Below the pieces are notes generated by a model. That model was not told the origin of the DNA, made no database searches, and saw only the letters and a program-made list of their open reading frames with translations. Of a DNA stretch of 64,000 nucleotides, positions 28,006-36,785 are shown piece by piece. The stretch comes from Myxococcus sp. CA023. Lineage in GTDB: Bacteria; Myxococcota; Myxococcia; Myxococcales; Myxococcaceae. Position numbers and translations under genes: made by a program. The stretch's first letter is position 1. Each line of letters starts with the position of its first letter. Where the stretch lies: contig NZ_JAAEAH010000026.1 in NCBI RefSeq assembly GCF_010998615.1, forward strand, positions 1-64,000. Direction: 5' to 3'.

Positions 28006-29226
28006 TCAACCCAGCTCGGCGGCAATCACGGCGCCCAGGCGGCGCATGCCCTCGGCAATCAGATCCGGCGGGCGGTTGGAGTAGTTGAGGCGCATGAACT
28101 CCGGGCGCGGGTTGTTGGCGAAGAAGGGCGCGCCCGGCACGAAGGCCACCTTCTGCTCCACCGCCTTGGGCAGCAGCGCCTGGGCGTCCAGCCCGCCGGG
28201 CAGCTCCACCCACAGGAACATGCCGCCTTCGGGGTGCGTCCACTGGGTGCCCGCGGGCATGTGCGCCTGGAGGGCATCCAGCATGGCCTGGGCGCGCTCG
28301 CCGTAGACGGGGCGCAGCGACTCCAGGTGGGCCGCGTAATCGAAGCGCGCCAGCAGCTTCACCACCGCGCGCTGAGCCAGCGTGGCCGTGTGCAGGTCGG
28401 TGGACTGCTTGGCGATGGCCAGGCTGCGCACGAAGTCGCGCGGGCCCACCACCCAGCCCAGGCGCATGCCCGGAGCCAGCGTCTTGGAGAAGGTGCCCAG
28501 CGTCACGACGACGCCCTCGTCGTCGAAGGCGGACAGGGACGGCAGGTGCTCGCCGCGGAAGCGCAGCTCGCCGTACGGGTCGTCCTCCAGGATGAGGAAG
28601 CGGTACTGCTGGGCCAGGCGGACCAGTTCGCGCCGCCGCTCCAGCGACAGGGTGGTGCCCTTGGGGTTCTGGAAGTTGGCGACCACGTACACCAGCTTGG
28701 GCTTGTGCGTGGCCAGCAGGCGCTCCAGGTCGTCGGTGCGCATGCCCTGGTCGTCGCTGCCCACCGTGGCGAAGCGCGCCTCATAGGCGCCGAACGTCTG
28801 CAGCGCCGCCAGGTAGCTGGGGTTCTCCACGATGATGAGGTCACCGGGGTCCAGCATCACCTTGGCCACCAGGTCGATGCCCTGCTGCGAGCCGTTGGTG
28901 ATGAGCACCTGGTCCGCGTTGGACTGGCGGCCGCGCTTCTGGAGGTGGCCGCAAATCCACTCACGCAGCGGGCCGAAGCCCTCGGTGGTGCTGTACTGGA
29001 GCGCGGCGCGTCCCTCGGTGGCCAGTGCCTCGGCGTGCGCCTCGGCGATGGCTTCCAGCGGAAAGAGCTCCGGGGCCGGCAGGCCTCCCGCGAAGGAGAG
29101 GATGTCGGGCCGCTCGGCGACCTTCAGGATTTCGCGCACCGCGGACGTCTTGATGCGGGACATCCGCTGGGCCAACCGCCATACGGGCGGCGGGGGAAGG
29201 GGGGCGCTCATCGCGTCGGCGCTCAT
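28006..29226 (-). CDS. PLP-dependent class I/II aminotransferase (2-aminoadipate/ARO8-like)
   Basis: A 406-residue fold-type I aminotransferase. The PLP Lys is Lys248 in GTFSKTLAPGMRLGW, the ring-nitrogen Asp is in ILEDDPYGEL (about 215), NPKGT follows Asn in VANFQNP, and LITNGSQQGIDL is the glycine-rich phosphate loop. The N-terminus SFAGGLPAPELFP is typical of the LysN/ARO8 and MocR-catalytic group. The ATG at 29226 has GGAG at 8 nt. Co-transcribed 3 nt after an Lrp/AsnC regulator, it probably transaminates aromatic, branched or 2-aminoadipate-type amino acids. Confidence 0.9.
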   Translation of the reverse strand: MSADAMSAPLPPPPVWRLAQRMSRIKTSAVREILKVAERPDILSFAGGLPAPELFPLEAIAEAHAEALATEGRAALQYSTTEGFGPLREWICGHLQKRGRQSNADQVLITNGSQQGIDLVAKVMLDPGDLIIVENPSYLAALQTFGAYEARFATVGSDDQGMRTDDLERLLATHKPKLVYVVANFQNPKGTTLSLERRRELVRLAQQYRFLILEDDPYGELRFRGEHLPSLSAFDDEGVVVTLGTFSKTLAPGMRLGWVVGPRDFVRSLAIAKQSTDLHTATLAQRAVVKLLARFDYAAHLESLRPVYGERAQAMLDALQAHMPAGTQWTHPEGGMFLWVELPGGLDAQALLPKAVEQKVAFVPGAPFFANNPRPEFMRLNYSNRPPDLIAEGMRRLGAVIAAELG

Positions 29227-29229
29227 ACG

Positions 29230-29706
29230 TCACGCTCCTTTTGGGGTGTCTGGAGGCACGCGGACATGCGTGTCCTCCTTCATGGACGTCAGGACGATGG
29301 TGGTCTGCGTGCGGGTGACTCCCGCGATGGTGCGCAGCGTTCCCACCAGAAGGGTGTCGAGCGAACGGGTGTTCGCCGTCTTCACCTTGAGAAGGTACGA
29401 GTCCTGGCCCGCCACGCGGTGGCACTCCAGGACATCCGGCAGCGACAACACCTTCGTCAGGAACTCGTCGAAGTACTTCGGGTGCTCGATGCTCACGCCG
29501 ATGAAGGCCGTGATGTCCTTGCCGAGCTTCGCCGCGTCCACGCGGGCCGAGTAGCCCGTGATGACGCCGCGCTCCTCCAATTTGCGGATCCGCTCCGCCA
29601 CCGCCGGCTGGGACAGCTTCACCGCACGCGACAGCTCCAGCTGCGTGGCGCGGCCATCGCGCTGCAACATGTCGATGATGCGGTGGTCTAGTTCGTCCAG
29701 GAACAT
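29230..29706 (-). CDS. Lrp/AsnC-family transcriptional regulator
   Basis: A 158-residue regulator. N-terminal winged HTH (MFLDELDHRIIDMLQRDGR, then the recognition helix LSQPAVAERIRKLEE) and a C-terminal RAM/AsnC ligand-binding domain (about 65-145; SLPDVLECHRVAGQDSYLLKV is the typical block). It likely binds an amino acid and controls itself and the downstream aminotransferase. The true start at 29706 matches the family; the open frame continues upstream without a plausible domain. Confidence 0.92.
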   Translation of the reverse strand: MFLDELDHRIIDMLQRDGRATQLELSRAVKLSQPAVAERIRKLEERGVITGYSARVDAAKLGKDITAFIGVSIEHPKYFDEFLTKVLSLPDVLECHRVAGQDSYLLKVKTANTRSLDTLLVGTLRTIAGVTRTQTTIVLTSMKEDTHVRVPPDTPKGA

Positions 29707-29790
29707 GGGGGCGTTTGCCTTGATTTTATAGGCACTTTCGCGGGACGGCAGATAATTTATATTTGATGCTCCAAGGGTGCAACCTCGAAT
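29707..29790 (-). promoter_or_regulatory. AT-rich leader/promoter region of the lrp-aminotransferase operon
   Basis: The strip at about 29720-29765 is strikingly AT-rich for this genome. On the minus strand TTGCAC (about 29781-29776) stands upstream of overlapping TATAAA/TAAATT candidates for -10. The AT-rich tract resembles Lrp-type binding DNA. Exact elements are not certain. Confidence 0.5.
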
Positions 29791-30047
29791 GTGACGTCCC
29801 GTCGCGTCAGATACTGTGCCGGTGTTGGCGGTCGGAAGGTGTACCGGTCGCGCCGGGCGAGGCCTCGGTTGGCCGGTGGCCGAAGGGTGCGTCGTCGCGC
29901 GCCAGAAGGTGAGCCCGCGAGTCACATCAGCGCCGTCGGCTGTGCTCGGGTGAACGCCGCATCCGGGAGTGACTTCCAGTCCGGGCTCCGCGCGGAGTTC
30001 TTGGATTGTTCATTCACCCCGAGTCCGCCAGCCGTAGCTTGGTTGCA

Positions 30048-30596
30048 ATGTCTACCTTGCATCGTTTCGTCTAGGTCCTCGCTGTATTGGCCGGCCCCGT
30101 GGGGGCTCACTTCACGAAGTACGTCTCCATTCCCGCGGGCAGCTCCCAGAGCGGCTCCACTAGCGAGGACATCGACCGCAAGCTGAACGACTTCTACGCT
30201 GCGGCGTGTGGCTACGACTGCGCGGCGGGTCTGACGTTCTTTCAGGCATTGGAGTGCCTGAACACGTTGTCCAAGCGCGAGAAGCTGGTGCCCTGCTGCG
30301 AAATCGACGGCGACAAGGTGGAGTGGCCCAAGGGGCTCGACTGCACGGGCTACCGGCTGCCGCCCGAAGCGGAGTGAGAGGTCGCCAGGCACACAAAGAA
30401 CTCCGAAGACTCGCTGAAGCCGGTGGCGGGCAAGAAGCCCAACGCGTGCGGCCTCTACGACATGCTGGGCAATGCCTCTGCATGGGGGTGGGACGTGTTG
30501 AAGTACACGGCCTTCGACTCGGAGGGGGAGTGGTGGCCCCCCATCAGCGGTGGCACGTCGCTGGGCGACTACGGCCTGGAGCGCACGGTGCCGTAA
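30048..30596 (+). pseudogene. Decayed formylglycine-generating enzyme (SUMF1/FGE-sulfatase) family gene
   Basis: One continuous frame (ATG 30048, TAA 30594) is broken by TAG at codon 9 (30072) and TGA at codon 110 (30375). Codons 1-20 encode a broken signal peptide (VLAVLAGPVGA after the stop). KYVSIPAGS, then FFQALECLNTLSKREKLVPC and GYRLPPEAE follow; the TGA falls where the family has Trp (TEAEWE). After it come KKPNACGLYDMLGN and AWGWD, the conserved C-terminal block. The segment after SIPAGS is much shorter than in intact members, and the end has diverged; a +1 shift near 30600 may continue it (IRVMRD). This is a secreted FGE-like protein in decay. Confidence 0.8.
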
Positions 30597-30860
30597 GCCC
30601 CGCATGGGTGCCTGCATCCGCGTGATGAGAGACCCGTCGGGGCGCATCCAGCTTCGCGCCCCGGTGGTGTCCCGCGCGGCAAGTCCCGACGCGCAACGGC
30701 TCTCGTCGCGTGGCCGCGTGTACTGAACATTCAGAGTAGGCTTCGCACACGTCGGCGCCGCACGAGTGCTGACGCCGTGCGTCGAACGTGCGGTTTGACG
30801 CGCGGAGCCATCGACCGTGCTTTGACACCCTCCCTGCCGGGTGCTACCGCTAGGTGAAAC

Positions 30861-31598
30861 ATGAATCGGGCTTCAGCTTCTCAAGACCGCTCCGGACCCG
30901 TCACGCCGCGAGGCCAGAAGACGCGTGCGAAGCTGTTGAAGGCCGCGGAGTCGGTCTTCGGTGAGAAGGGCTACGAGCGCGCCTCCATCGCGGACATCAC
31001 GCGCAAGGGTGGCGTGGCGCTCGGGACGTTCTACGTCTACTTCCCCGACAAGCAGTCCATCTTCGTCGAAGTGGTGGACGAGCTGGGCACGCGCCTGCGC
31101 CGGCTCATCGCCGAGTCCGTGGCCGGCTGCGAGGACCGCGTCGACGTGGAGCGCCAGGGCCTGCGCACCTTCTTCCAGTTCGTGCGGCAGCACCCCAATC
31201 TCTATCGCGTGGTGCGCCAGGCGGAGTTCGTGGATGAGGCCTGCTACCGCCGCTACTACGACCGCTTCGCTCGCGGCTACGTGAGCGGGCTCACCCGCGC
31301 CATGGAGGCGGGCCAGGTGCGGCGCATGGACCCGGAGGCGCTGGCCTACTGCCTCATGGGCATCAGTGATTTCCTCGGCATGCGCTGGGTCCTCTGGGAG
31401 GAGGACCCGGGGCTCGAGCGCGTCCTCGACACCGCGATGACGCTCATCTCCCACGGCCTGGACCCGCGTGCGTCCACGGGCCGCAACACCGTGAAGTCCT
31501 CCGCCGCTTCGAAGCCGAAGCCGAAGCCCAAACCGAAGCCCCTGAAGAAGAACACCCTGCGACCCGCCCGCCGACCGGCGCGCGGCGCCCGGAGCTGA
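30861..31598 (+). CDS. TetR-family regulator with Lys-Pro repeat tail
   Basis: A 245-residue TetR-type regulator. The HTH (about 18-65) contains ADITRKGGVALGTFYVYFPDK, a near-perfect family signature. The ligand domain runs to about 200. A tail of about 35 residues contains five Lys-Pro pairs (218-227) and ends in an Arg-rich stretch, unusual for TetR proteins and possibly adding DNA affinity. It sits 9 nt before the KASIII-like gene. It probably senses an acyl-CoA and controls the downstream lipid genes. Confidence 0.9.
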   Translation: MNRASASQDRSGPVTPRGQKTRAKLLKAAESVFGEKGYERASIADITRKGGVALGTFYVYFPDKQSIFVEVVDELGTRLRRLIAESVAGCEDRVDVERQGLRTFFQFVRQHPNLYRVVRQAEFVDEACYRRYYDRFARGYVSGLTRAMEAGQVRRMDPEALAYCLMGISDFLGMRWVLWEEDPGLERVLDTAMTLISHGLDPRASTGRNTVKSSAASKPKPKPKPKPLKKNTLRPARRPARGARS

Positions 31599-31607
31599 CG
31601 AACACTC

Positions 31608-32603
31608 ATGCGATACGCCCAGATTCTCTCCACTGGCCGCTACGTCCCCGAGAAGGTCCTCACCAACGCTGACGTCGAGAAGATTCTCGGTGAGAAGGTG
31701 GATGAGTGGCTCCAGCAGAACGTGGGCATTCGCGAACGCCACATGATGGCGGATGACCAGGCCACCTCCGACCTCTGCGTGGGCGCCGCCCGCCAGGCGC
31801 TGGAGCGCGCGGGCACGAAGCCGGAGGAGCTGGACCTCATCATCATCGCCACCGACACCCCGGACTATCTCAGCCCCGCCACGGCCTCCGTGGTGCAGGC
31901 GAAGCTGGGCGCGGTGAACGCCGGCACCTACGACCTCAACTGCGCGTGTGCGGGCTGGGTGACGGCGCTGGACGTGGGCTCCAAGACGATTGCCGCGGAT
32001 GACAGCTACCAGCGCATCCTCGTCGTGGGCGCCTACGGCATGTCGCGCTACATCAACTGGAAGGACAAGAAGACCGCCACCCTGTTCGCGGACGGCGCGG
32101 GCGCGGTGGTGCTGGGCGCGGGTGACACGCCCGGCTTCATGGGCGCGAAGCTGCTGGCCAACGGCGAGTACCACGACGCGCTGGGTGTCTACACCGGCGG
32201 TACGAACCGCCCGGCCACCGCGGAGTCGCTGGAGCTCACGGGCGGCAAGCCCGCGGTGCAGTTCGTCCGCAAGTTCCCGGCGACGTTCAACACCGAGCGC
32301 TGGCCCATGCTGCTGGACCAGCTCCTCAAGCGGCAGAACCTGAAGCTGGACGACGTGAAGCAGTTCGTCTTCACGCAGCTCAACCTGCGCACCATCGAAG
32401 CCACCATGAAGATCCTGGGCCAGCCGATGGAGAAGGCCCACTACACCATGGACAAGTGGGGCTACACCGGTTCGGCCTGCATCCCGATGACGCTGGATGA
32501 CGCGGTGGTGCAGGGCAAGGTGAAGCGCGGCGACCTGGTGGCCCTGTGTGCCAGCGGCGGCGGGCTCGCCATGGCCTCCGCCCTCTACCGCTGGACGGCC
32601 TGA
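31608..32603 (+). CDS. KASIII/FabH-like thiolase-fold protein lacking His and Asn of the triad
   Basis: A 331-residue protein of FabH length and order. The nucleophile Cys114 is present in LNCACAGW. The catalytic His of FabH (PHQAN) aligns with Thr256 in VFTQLN, and the Asn (GNTSAASIP) aligns with Tyr286 in GYTGSACIP. Without His and Asn, decarboxylative condensation is unlikely. Acyl transfer or a different ketosynthase chemistry is possible. It sits between a TetR regulator and an acyl-CoA synthetase whose start is 26 nt past its stop. The ATG has no alternative nearby. Confidence 0.85.
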   Translation: MRYAQILSTGRYVPEKVLTNADVEKILGEKVDEWLQQNVGIRERHMMADDQATSDLCVGAARQALERAGTKPEELDLIIIATDTPDYLSPATASVVQAKLGAVNAGTYDLNCACAGWVTALDVGSKTIAADDSYQRILVVGAYGMSRYINWKDKKTATLFADGAGAVVLGAGDTPGFMGAKLLANGEYHDALGVYTGGTNRPATAESLELTGGKPAVQFVRKFPATFNTERWPMLLDQLLKRQNLKLDDVKQFVFTQLNLRTIEATMKILGQPMEKAHYTMDKWGYTGSACIPMTLDDAVVQGKVKRGDLVALCASGGGLAMASALYRWTA

Positions 32604-32629
32604 GTCACGCCATGACGGAGGGCGCTCGC

Positions 32630-34189
32630 ATGTTCATCGGTGACTGGATGGGCCGTGGTGCCCTCTACTGGCCCGACAGTGTCGCGGTGGTGGACCCGTC
32701 CCGGGGTGATACGGGCCGCTTCACCTACCGCGCGATGAACACGCGCGCCACCGCGCTGGGCGGCTGGCTGCGTGACGTGGCCGGCGTGCAGAAGGGCGAC
32801 CGGGTGGGCATCGTGGCCCACAACGGCGTGGAGTACCTGGACGCGCTGTTCGCCTGCGCGAAGATTGGCGCCGTCTTCGTCCCCTTCAACTGGCGCCTGC
32901 ACGCCGCCGAGCTGGCGGACCTGGTGCGCTCCATCCGTCCCGGCGTGCTCCTCTTCGGCGACGACTTCCGCGACACCATCGCGGACGTCCGCGAGCGCCT
33001 GGGCGGCGGCCCCCGGCTGGTGTCCCTGGAGTCGCAAGGCCTGCCGGGCGCGGACGCCTACGCGGCGACGCTGGCCCACGTGCCGGGCTCGCCGGTGACG
33101 CAGGACGCGGTGTCCGAGGAGGACATCCTCTGTCTCATCTTCACCGGCGGAACGACGGGGCGCTCGAAGGGCGCGCGCGTCAGTTACCGCATGGTGGCGT
33201 GGAACACCCTCAACACGTTGGTCCACGAGGTGCGGCCCGGCGACGTCACGGTGACGCACACGCCCATGTTCCACACGGGTGGGTTGCTCGTGTACACGCT
33301 GCCGCTGCTCACGGTGGGCGGCACCGTCGTCCTCATGCGCCGGTGGGAGCCGGAGGCGCTGCTGGACCTCATCCCCCGGGAGAAGGTGACGCTCTTCTTC
33401 GCGGTGCCCACGCAGTACCAGCAGCTCCTGGAGTCGCCGCGCTTCAAGACGACGGACTTCTCCTCCGTGCGCTTCATGACCAGCGGCGGCGCGGCGCTAC
33501 CGGTGCCGCTCATCCAGGCGTGGCAGGCGGTGCACCCGGTGCCCTTCAAGCAGGGCTTCGGCATGACGGAGTTCGGCCCGGGCCTCTTCAGCATGGGGCC
33601 GGAGTTCGCGGTGTCGAAGGCGGGCTCCATTGGCCGGCCCAACTACTTCATCGCCGCGAAGCTGGTGGATGACGACGGCCGGGAGGTCCCCACGGGCGAG
33701 GTGGGTGAGCTGCTCCTCAAGGGCCCCTCCATGTGCTCCGGCTACTTCGAGGACGAGGCCGCCACGCGCGAGGCGATTGACGCGGAAGGGTGGCTGCACA
33801 CCGGCGACCTGGCGCGCGTGGACGCGGACGGCTTCTTCACCATCGCCGGGCGCAAGAAGGACATGTTCATCTCCGGCGGAGAGAACATCTATCCGCTGGA
33901 GCTGGAGTCCGCGCTGTATGAGCACCCCGCGGTGGCGCAATGCGCCGTGGTGGGCGTGCCCGACGAGAAGTGGGGCGAGGTTGGCCGCGCCTTCGTGGTG
34001 TTGAAGCCGGATGGGAAGGTTTCGGCGGAGGCGCTGTTGGAGCACCTGCGGGGACGCGTGGCGCGTTTCAAGGTGCCCAAGCGCGTGGAGCTGATGGAGC
34101 GCCTGCCCATCTCCGCGGCCGGAAAGATTCTCAAACGTGAGCTTCGCGACGCGGCCGTGGCCGCGGACCGGGACAGCTCGCGTCATTGA
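32630..34189 (+). CDS. Acyl-CoA synthetase (AMP-forming, fatty acid-CoA ligase type)
   Basis: A 519-residue ANL-family ligase. It activates a carboxylic acid with ATP and then forms the CoA thioester. The phosphate loop is FTGGTTGRSKG, later motifs are GFGMTEFGP, WLHTGDLARVD and the hinge GRKKDMFISGGENIYP, and the C-terminal catalytic Lys lies in AAGKILKREL. The ATG at 32630 has GGAGG at 8 nt. Operon with the KASIII-like gene. The acid substrate is probably a medium- or long-chain or branched acid. Confidence 0.9.
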   Translation: MFIGDWMGRGALYWPDSVAVVDPSRGDTGRFTYRAMNTRATALGGWLRDVAGVQKGDRVGIVAHNGVEYLDALFACAKIGAVFVPFNWRLHAAELADLVRSIRPGVLLFGDDFRDTIADVRERLGGGPRLVSLESQGLPGADAYAATLAHVPGSPVTQDAVSEEDILCLIFTGGTTGRSKGARVSYRMVAWNTLNTLVHEVRPGDVTVTHTPMFHTGGLLVYTLPLLTVGGTVVLMRRWEPEALLDLIPREKVTLFFAVPTQYQQLLESPRFKTTDFSSVRFMTSGGAALPVPLIQAWQAVHPVPFKQGFGMTEFGPGLFSMGPEFAVSKAGSIGRPNYFIAAKLVDDDGREVPTGEVGELLLKGPSMCSGYFEDEAATREAIDAEGWLHTGDLARVDADGFFTIAGRKKDMFISGGENIYPLELESALYEHPAVAQCAVVGVPDEKWGEVGRAFVVLKPDGKVSAEALLEHLRGRVARFKVPKRVELMERLPISAAGKILKRELRDAAVAADRDSSRH

Positions 34190-34291
34190 GCGTGAACGCA
34201 CCTTGAAGGACGGGCCACGCCAACGGTGGCTCGCTGCCTGTCGACTGTCGCGTCAGCCCGGCGATGCCCGCCGGAGGAAGAGGAGCAACCC

Positions 34292-34915
34292 ATGAAGAAG
34301 AAGCTGCTGCTGTCCGCGGTGATGACGTCTGCGCTGTCCCTGGTGGGCTGTGGTGAGAGCGACCCGGTGGACAACACGCCCAACCTGAGCACGCCGCAGG
34401 GCATCCTGGCGTTCGTGGAAGGCAAGACGCTGACGATGACTGGGGCCAACATTCCCAGCCATCCGAACGGCTTCAGTGAAGACATCAACTTCGGTGCCAG
34501 CTCGCAGTGTTATCAGAGCGTCACCATGACGGTGCAGGGCGGCAACTTCCGGGTCGACAGCATCCCGGGCACCATCGAGGGCGCGCCGAACGCGGGCATG
34601 TCCGGCACCTGCAACCCCGCGCTCCCGCAGAACGCGCTGTCCTTCACCTCGACCGTCGTGAGCATCGAGAACGTGCAGGGCGACGGCGAGTGCTTCGACG
34701 TCGCGTTCACCTACCCGGGCTTCCGGCAGGTGGGCCGCGGCGCGTTCTCCGCGGACCGGCGGACGCTGGACCTGGAGATCTTCTTCGAGGGCGGCGCCAC
34801 GGGCGCCAACTGCGCGGCGGGCGGTGTGGGCTCGGCCACGGTGAACCAGGTCATCGGGGGCGAGAGCCGGCCGTTCGATGGCAAGGCGGTGCAGCGCTAC
34901 ACCATCGGCGGCTAG
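34292..34915 (+). CDS. Secreted lipoprotein, unknown function
   Basis: A 207-residue lipoprotein with a strong Shine-Dalgarno (GGAGGAAGAGGAG) before MKKKLLLSA and lipobox LVGC (about Cys19). The mature part is Gly/Thr/Asn-rich and probably beta-sheet, with paired Cys. No family recognised. It lies between the lipid operon and the outer-membrane barrel gene and is followed by a hairpin, so it may be transcribed separately. Confidence 0.75.
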   Translation: MKKKLLLSAVMTSALSLVGCGESDPVDNTPNLSTPQGILAFVEGKTLTMTGANIPSHPNGFSEDINFGASSQCYQSVTMTVQGGNFRVDSIPGTIEGAPNAGMSGTCNPALPQNALSFTSTVVSIENVQGDGECFDVAFTYPGFRQVGRGAFSADRRTLDLEIFFEGGATGANCAAGGVGSATVNQVIGGESRPFDGKAVQRYTIGG

Positions 34916-34928
34916 TGTGAGTCCCGCT

Positions 34929-34957
34929 GGAAGGGAGGCGTGCTCCTCCTCCCTTCC
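34929..34957 (+). terminator. 10-bp perfect hairpin after the lipoprotein gene
   Basis: GGAAGGGAGG (34929-34938), a 9-nt loop, CCTCCCTTCC (34948-34957), starting 14 nt after the stop codon. No T-run follows. Intrinsic terminator function is inferred. Confidence 0.5.
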
Positions 34958-35121
34958 GCGTGGGGCCCGTGCCCGGCGGGTGCCGTGTGGCGCGGGCGCA
35001 GGGGTGGAGCACGGCCTCGCGAGGCGGGCAGTCCGCGGGCCACGGAAAAAGTCGAGCACGCAGACGTTCGCAGTCCGGCCGGAAGGCTGGGAGCGCCCCC
35101 GCGCATGGGGCCGAGGTGTTT

Positions 35122-36783
35122 ATGGCACGGTGGTGGTTGTCCGAGGCACGCAGGGCGGCGCGGCGGTCCGCGGGAGCCCTGGCGTTGGCGCTGGCGGGTG
35201 TGTCGCTTCCGGCGGCGGCGCAGAGCACGCCGGTTCCCGGCCTTTACTACGGTGAGTGGAACGACGAGGCGAACCGCGACGAGGACGCGAAGCCGAGTCA
35301 GTTCAGCCTCATCAACTACTTCTTCACGCGTGTGTCGGTGCAGAACCAGGTGGGTGACCCGGCCGGCCTTCGCGGCGTGTCGCTGGGCCCCATTGGTATG
35401 CCCGCGGGAAGCGCGGTGCGCGCCGAGCCCGGCCTGTCCGCGTACTTCATCGAGCAGCGATGGATTCCCGTCATGGAGTACAGCCCCCACTTCGTGGACG
35501 GGCTGGCCTCCTTCCGGGCCCAGTTCGAAATCGACTACATGTGGGGCCGGTCTGCCAACGCGCTCCAGCAGAACGAGGGCGGCGGCTTCAACGCCGACCA
35601 GGTCAACATCCAGACGAAGAACGTCAACGTCGCGCTGTATCCCACGCGCAAGCCGCGTGAGTTGACGTTGCTGGTGGGCACGCAGCCCGTCTACGACAAC
35701 GTCTACGACCCCACGCGCACGCCGCTGTCGGACATCACCCGCACCGGCTACAAGATGAGCTTCCTGGGCAGCGATGCCACGGGCATCTCCATCTTCAGTG
35801 GCTACAAGGGCCTGGCCAAGCTGAGCCTGATGCCGCTGGGCACCGCGCAGGCGGACAAGGGCACGCGCAACGATCCGCGCCTGAAGTACATCTGGCTCAT
35901 CACCGGTGACTACGTCTACCCGGTGCGGCCCAACACCAACGTGGGCCTGTCGCTGTGGCTCCTCAACGACCAGACGAAGGGTGACGCCTACGCCTTCGAG
36001 GGCCTGGTGAAGAGCGGTCCATCCTCCACGGGCCTCAACACCTTCACGGGCACGGCGCGCTTCGACATCGCGCGGCCCACAGGCAACGTCTTCTGGGCGG
36101 GCGCCAACTTCAACCACAACATCGACTTCCGCACGGGCCGGTTCGGCGCGTCCGGCTTCGTCATGTACAACGGCGGCAAGTACGTCAGCGACGACCCGGA
36201 GCGCTCTGCCCTGGCCGAGCTCAACATCTCCGGCCTCTCCGCCAACCTGGAGCTGATGTACCAGTGGGGCCGCGGGCCCGCGGACATGCTCACGCTGGAG
36301 GGCATGTACACCACCGGCGACGACGACCTCTCCGACAGCCGTTACACCGGCGCCTTCACGCTCAACCAGTACGGCCTGCCGGGCGCGGTGTGGTTCAACC
36401 ACAAGATGCTCATCCTGTTCCCGTTCACCAGCACGGTGAACAACTACACGGGCGCGGTGACGGACATCTCCAACCAGGGCTACGGCATGCGCGCCGCCAT
36501 CGCCACCGCGGCGTGGGACATGGTGCCCAACAAGCTGAACCTCAAGCTGGGCGTGGGCACCGCCACCTCCGACGCGACGCCCGTGCGGTGGACGCCCGAG
36601 GTCGAGCGCGGCCGGTACATCGGCACCGAGGTCAACGCGGAGCTGCGCTACCACATCCGCTACCTCATGACGGCCGGCCTGCACGCGGGCTACCTGTTCC
36701 GGGGCAGCTTCTACGACGGCTCGTCCACCATCCGGACCAATCCCTTCTCCGTCTTCACCACCTTCACCTGGTACGCGTTCTGA
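35122..36783 (+). CDS. Outer-membrane beta-barrel protein (porin-like)
   Basis: A 553-residue protein with signal peptide (cleavage about PAAA/QST, residue 33). Alternating hydrophobic and polar strands rich in Gly, Asn and aromatic residues run throughout, and the protein ends FTWYAF, the C-terminal aromatic signature for BAM-assembled barrels. The ATG at 35122 has GAGG at 6 nt; the frame upstream is not signal-like. The next gene, a hydrolase lipoprotein, starts 2 nt after the stop, so both are one transcript. A role in substrate uptake is inferred. Confidence 0.82.
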   Translation: MARWWLSEARRAARRSAGALALALAGVSLPAAAQSTPVPGLYYGEWNDEANRDEDAKPSQFSLINYFFTRVSVQNQVGDPAGLRGVSLGPIGMPAGSAVRAEPGLSAYFIEQRWIPVMEYSPHFVDGLASFRAQFEIDYMWGRSANALQQNEGGGFNADQVNIQTKNVNVALYPTRKPRELTLLVGTQPVYDNVYDPTRTPLSDITRTGYKMSFLGSDATGISIFSGYKGLAKLSLMPLGTAQADKGTRNDPRLKYIWLITGDYVYPVRPNTNVGLSLWLLNDQTKGDAYAFEGLVKSGPSSTGLNTFTGTARFDIARPTGNVFWAGANFNHNIDFRTGRFGASGFVMYNGGKYVSDDPERSALAELNISGLSANLELMYQWGRGPADMLTLEGMYTTGDDDLSDSRYTGAFTLNQYGLPGAVWFNHKMLILFPFTSTVNNYTGAVTDISNQGYGMRAAIATAAWDMVPNKLNLKLGVGTATSDATPVRWTPEVERGRYIGTEVNAELRYHIRYLMTAGLHAGYLFRGSFYDGSSTIRTNPFSVFTTFTWYAF

Positions 36784-36785
36784 CC

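Noticed and set aside
30206-30625. Plus-strand frame of 139 codons across the FGE remnant
   Set aside because: It is out of frame with the conserved GYRLP, GLYDMLGN and AWGWD blocks and has no homologous motif.
30822-30850. TTGACA-17-TACCGC as the TetR promoter
   Set aside because: The -10 is weak and the predicted start would leave only about 4 nt before the ATG, removing the ribosome site.
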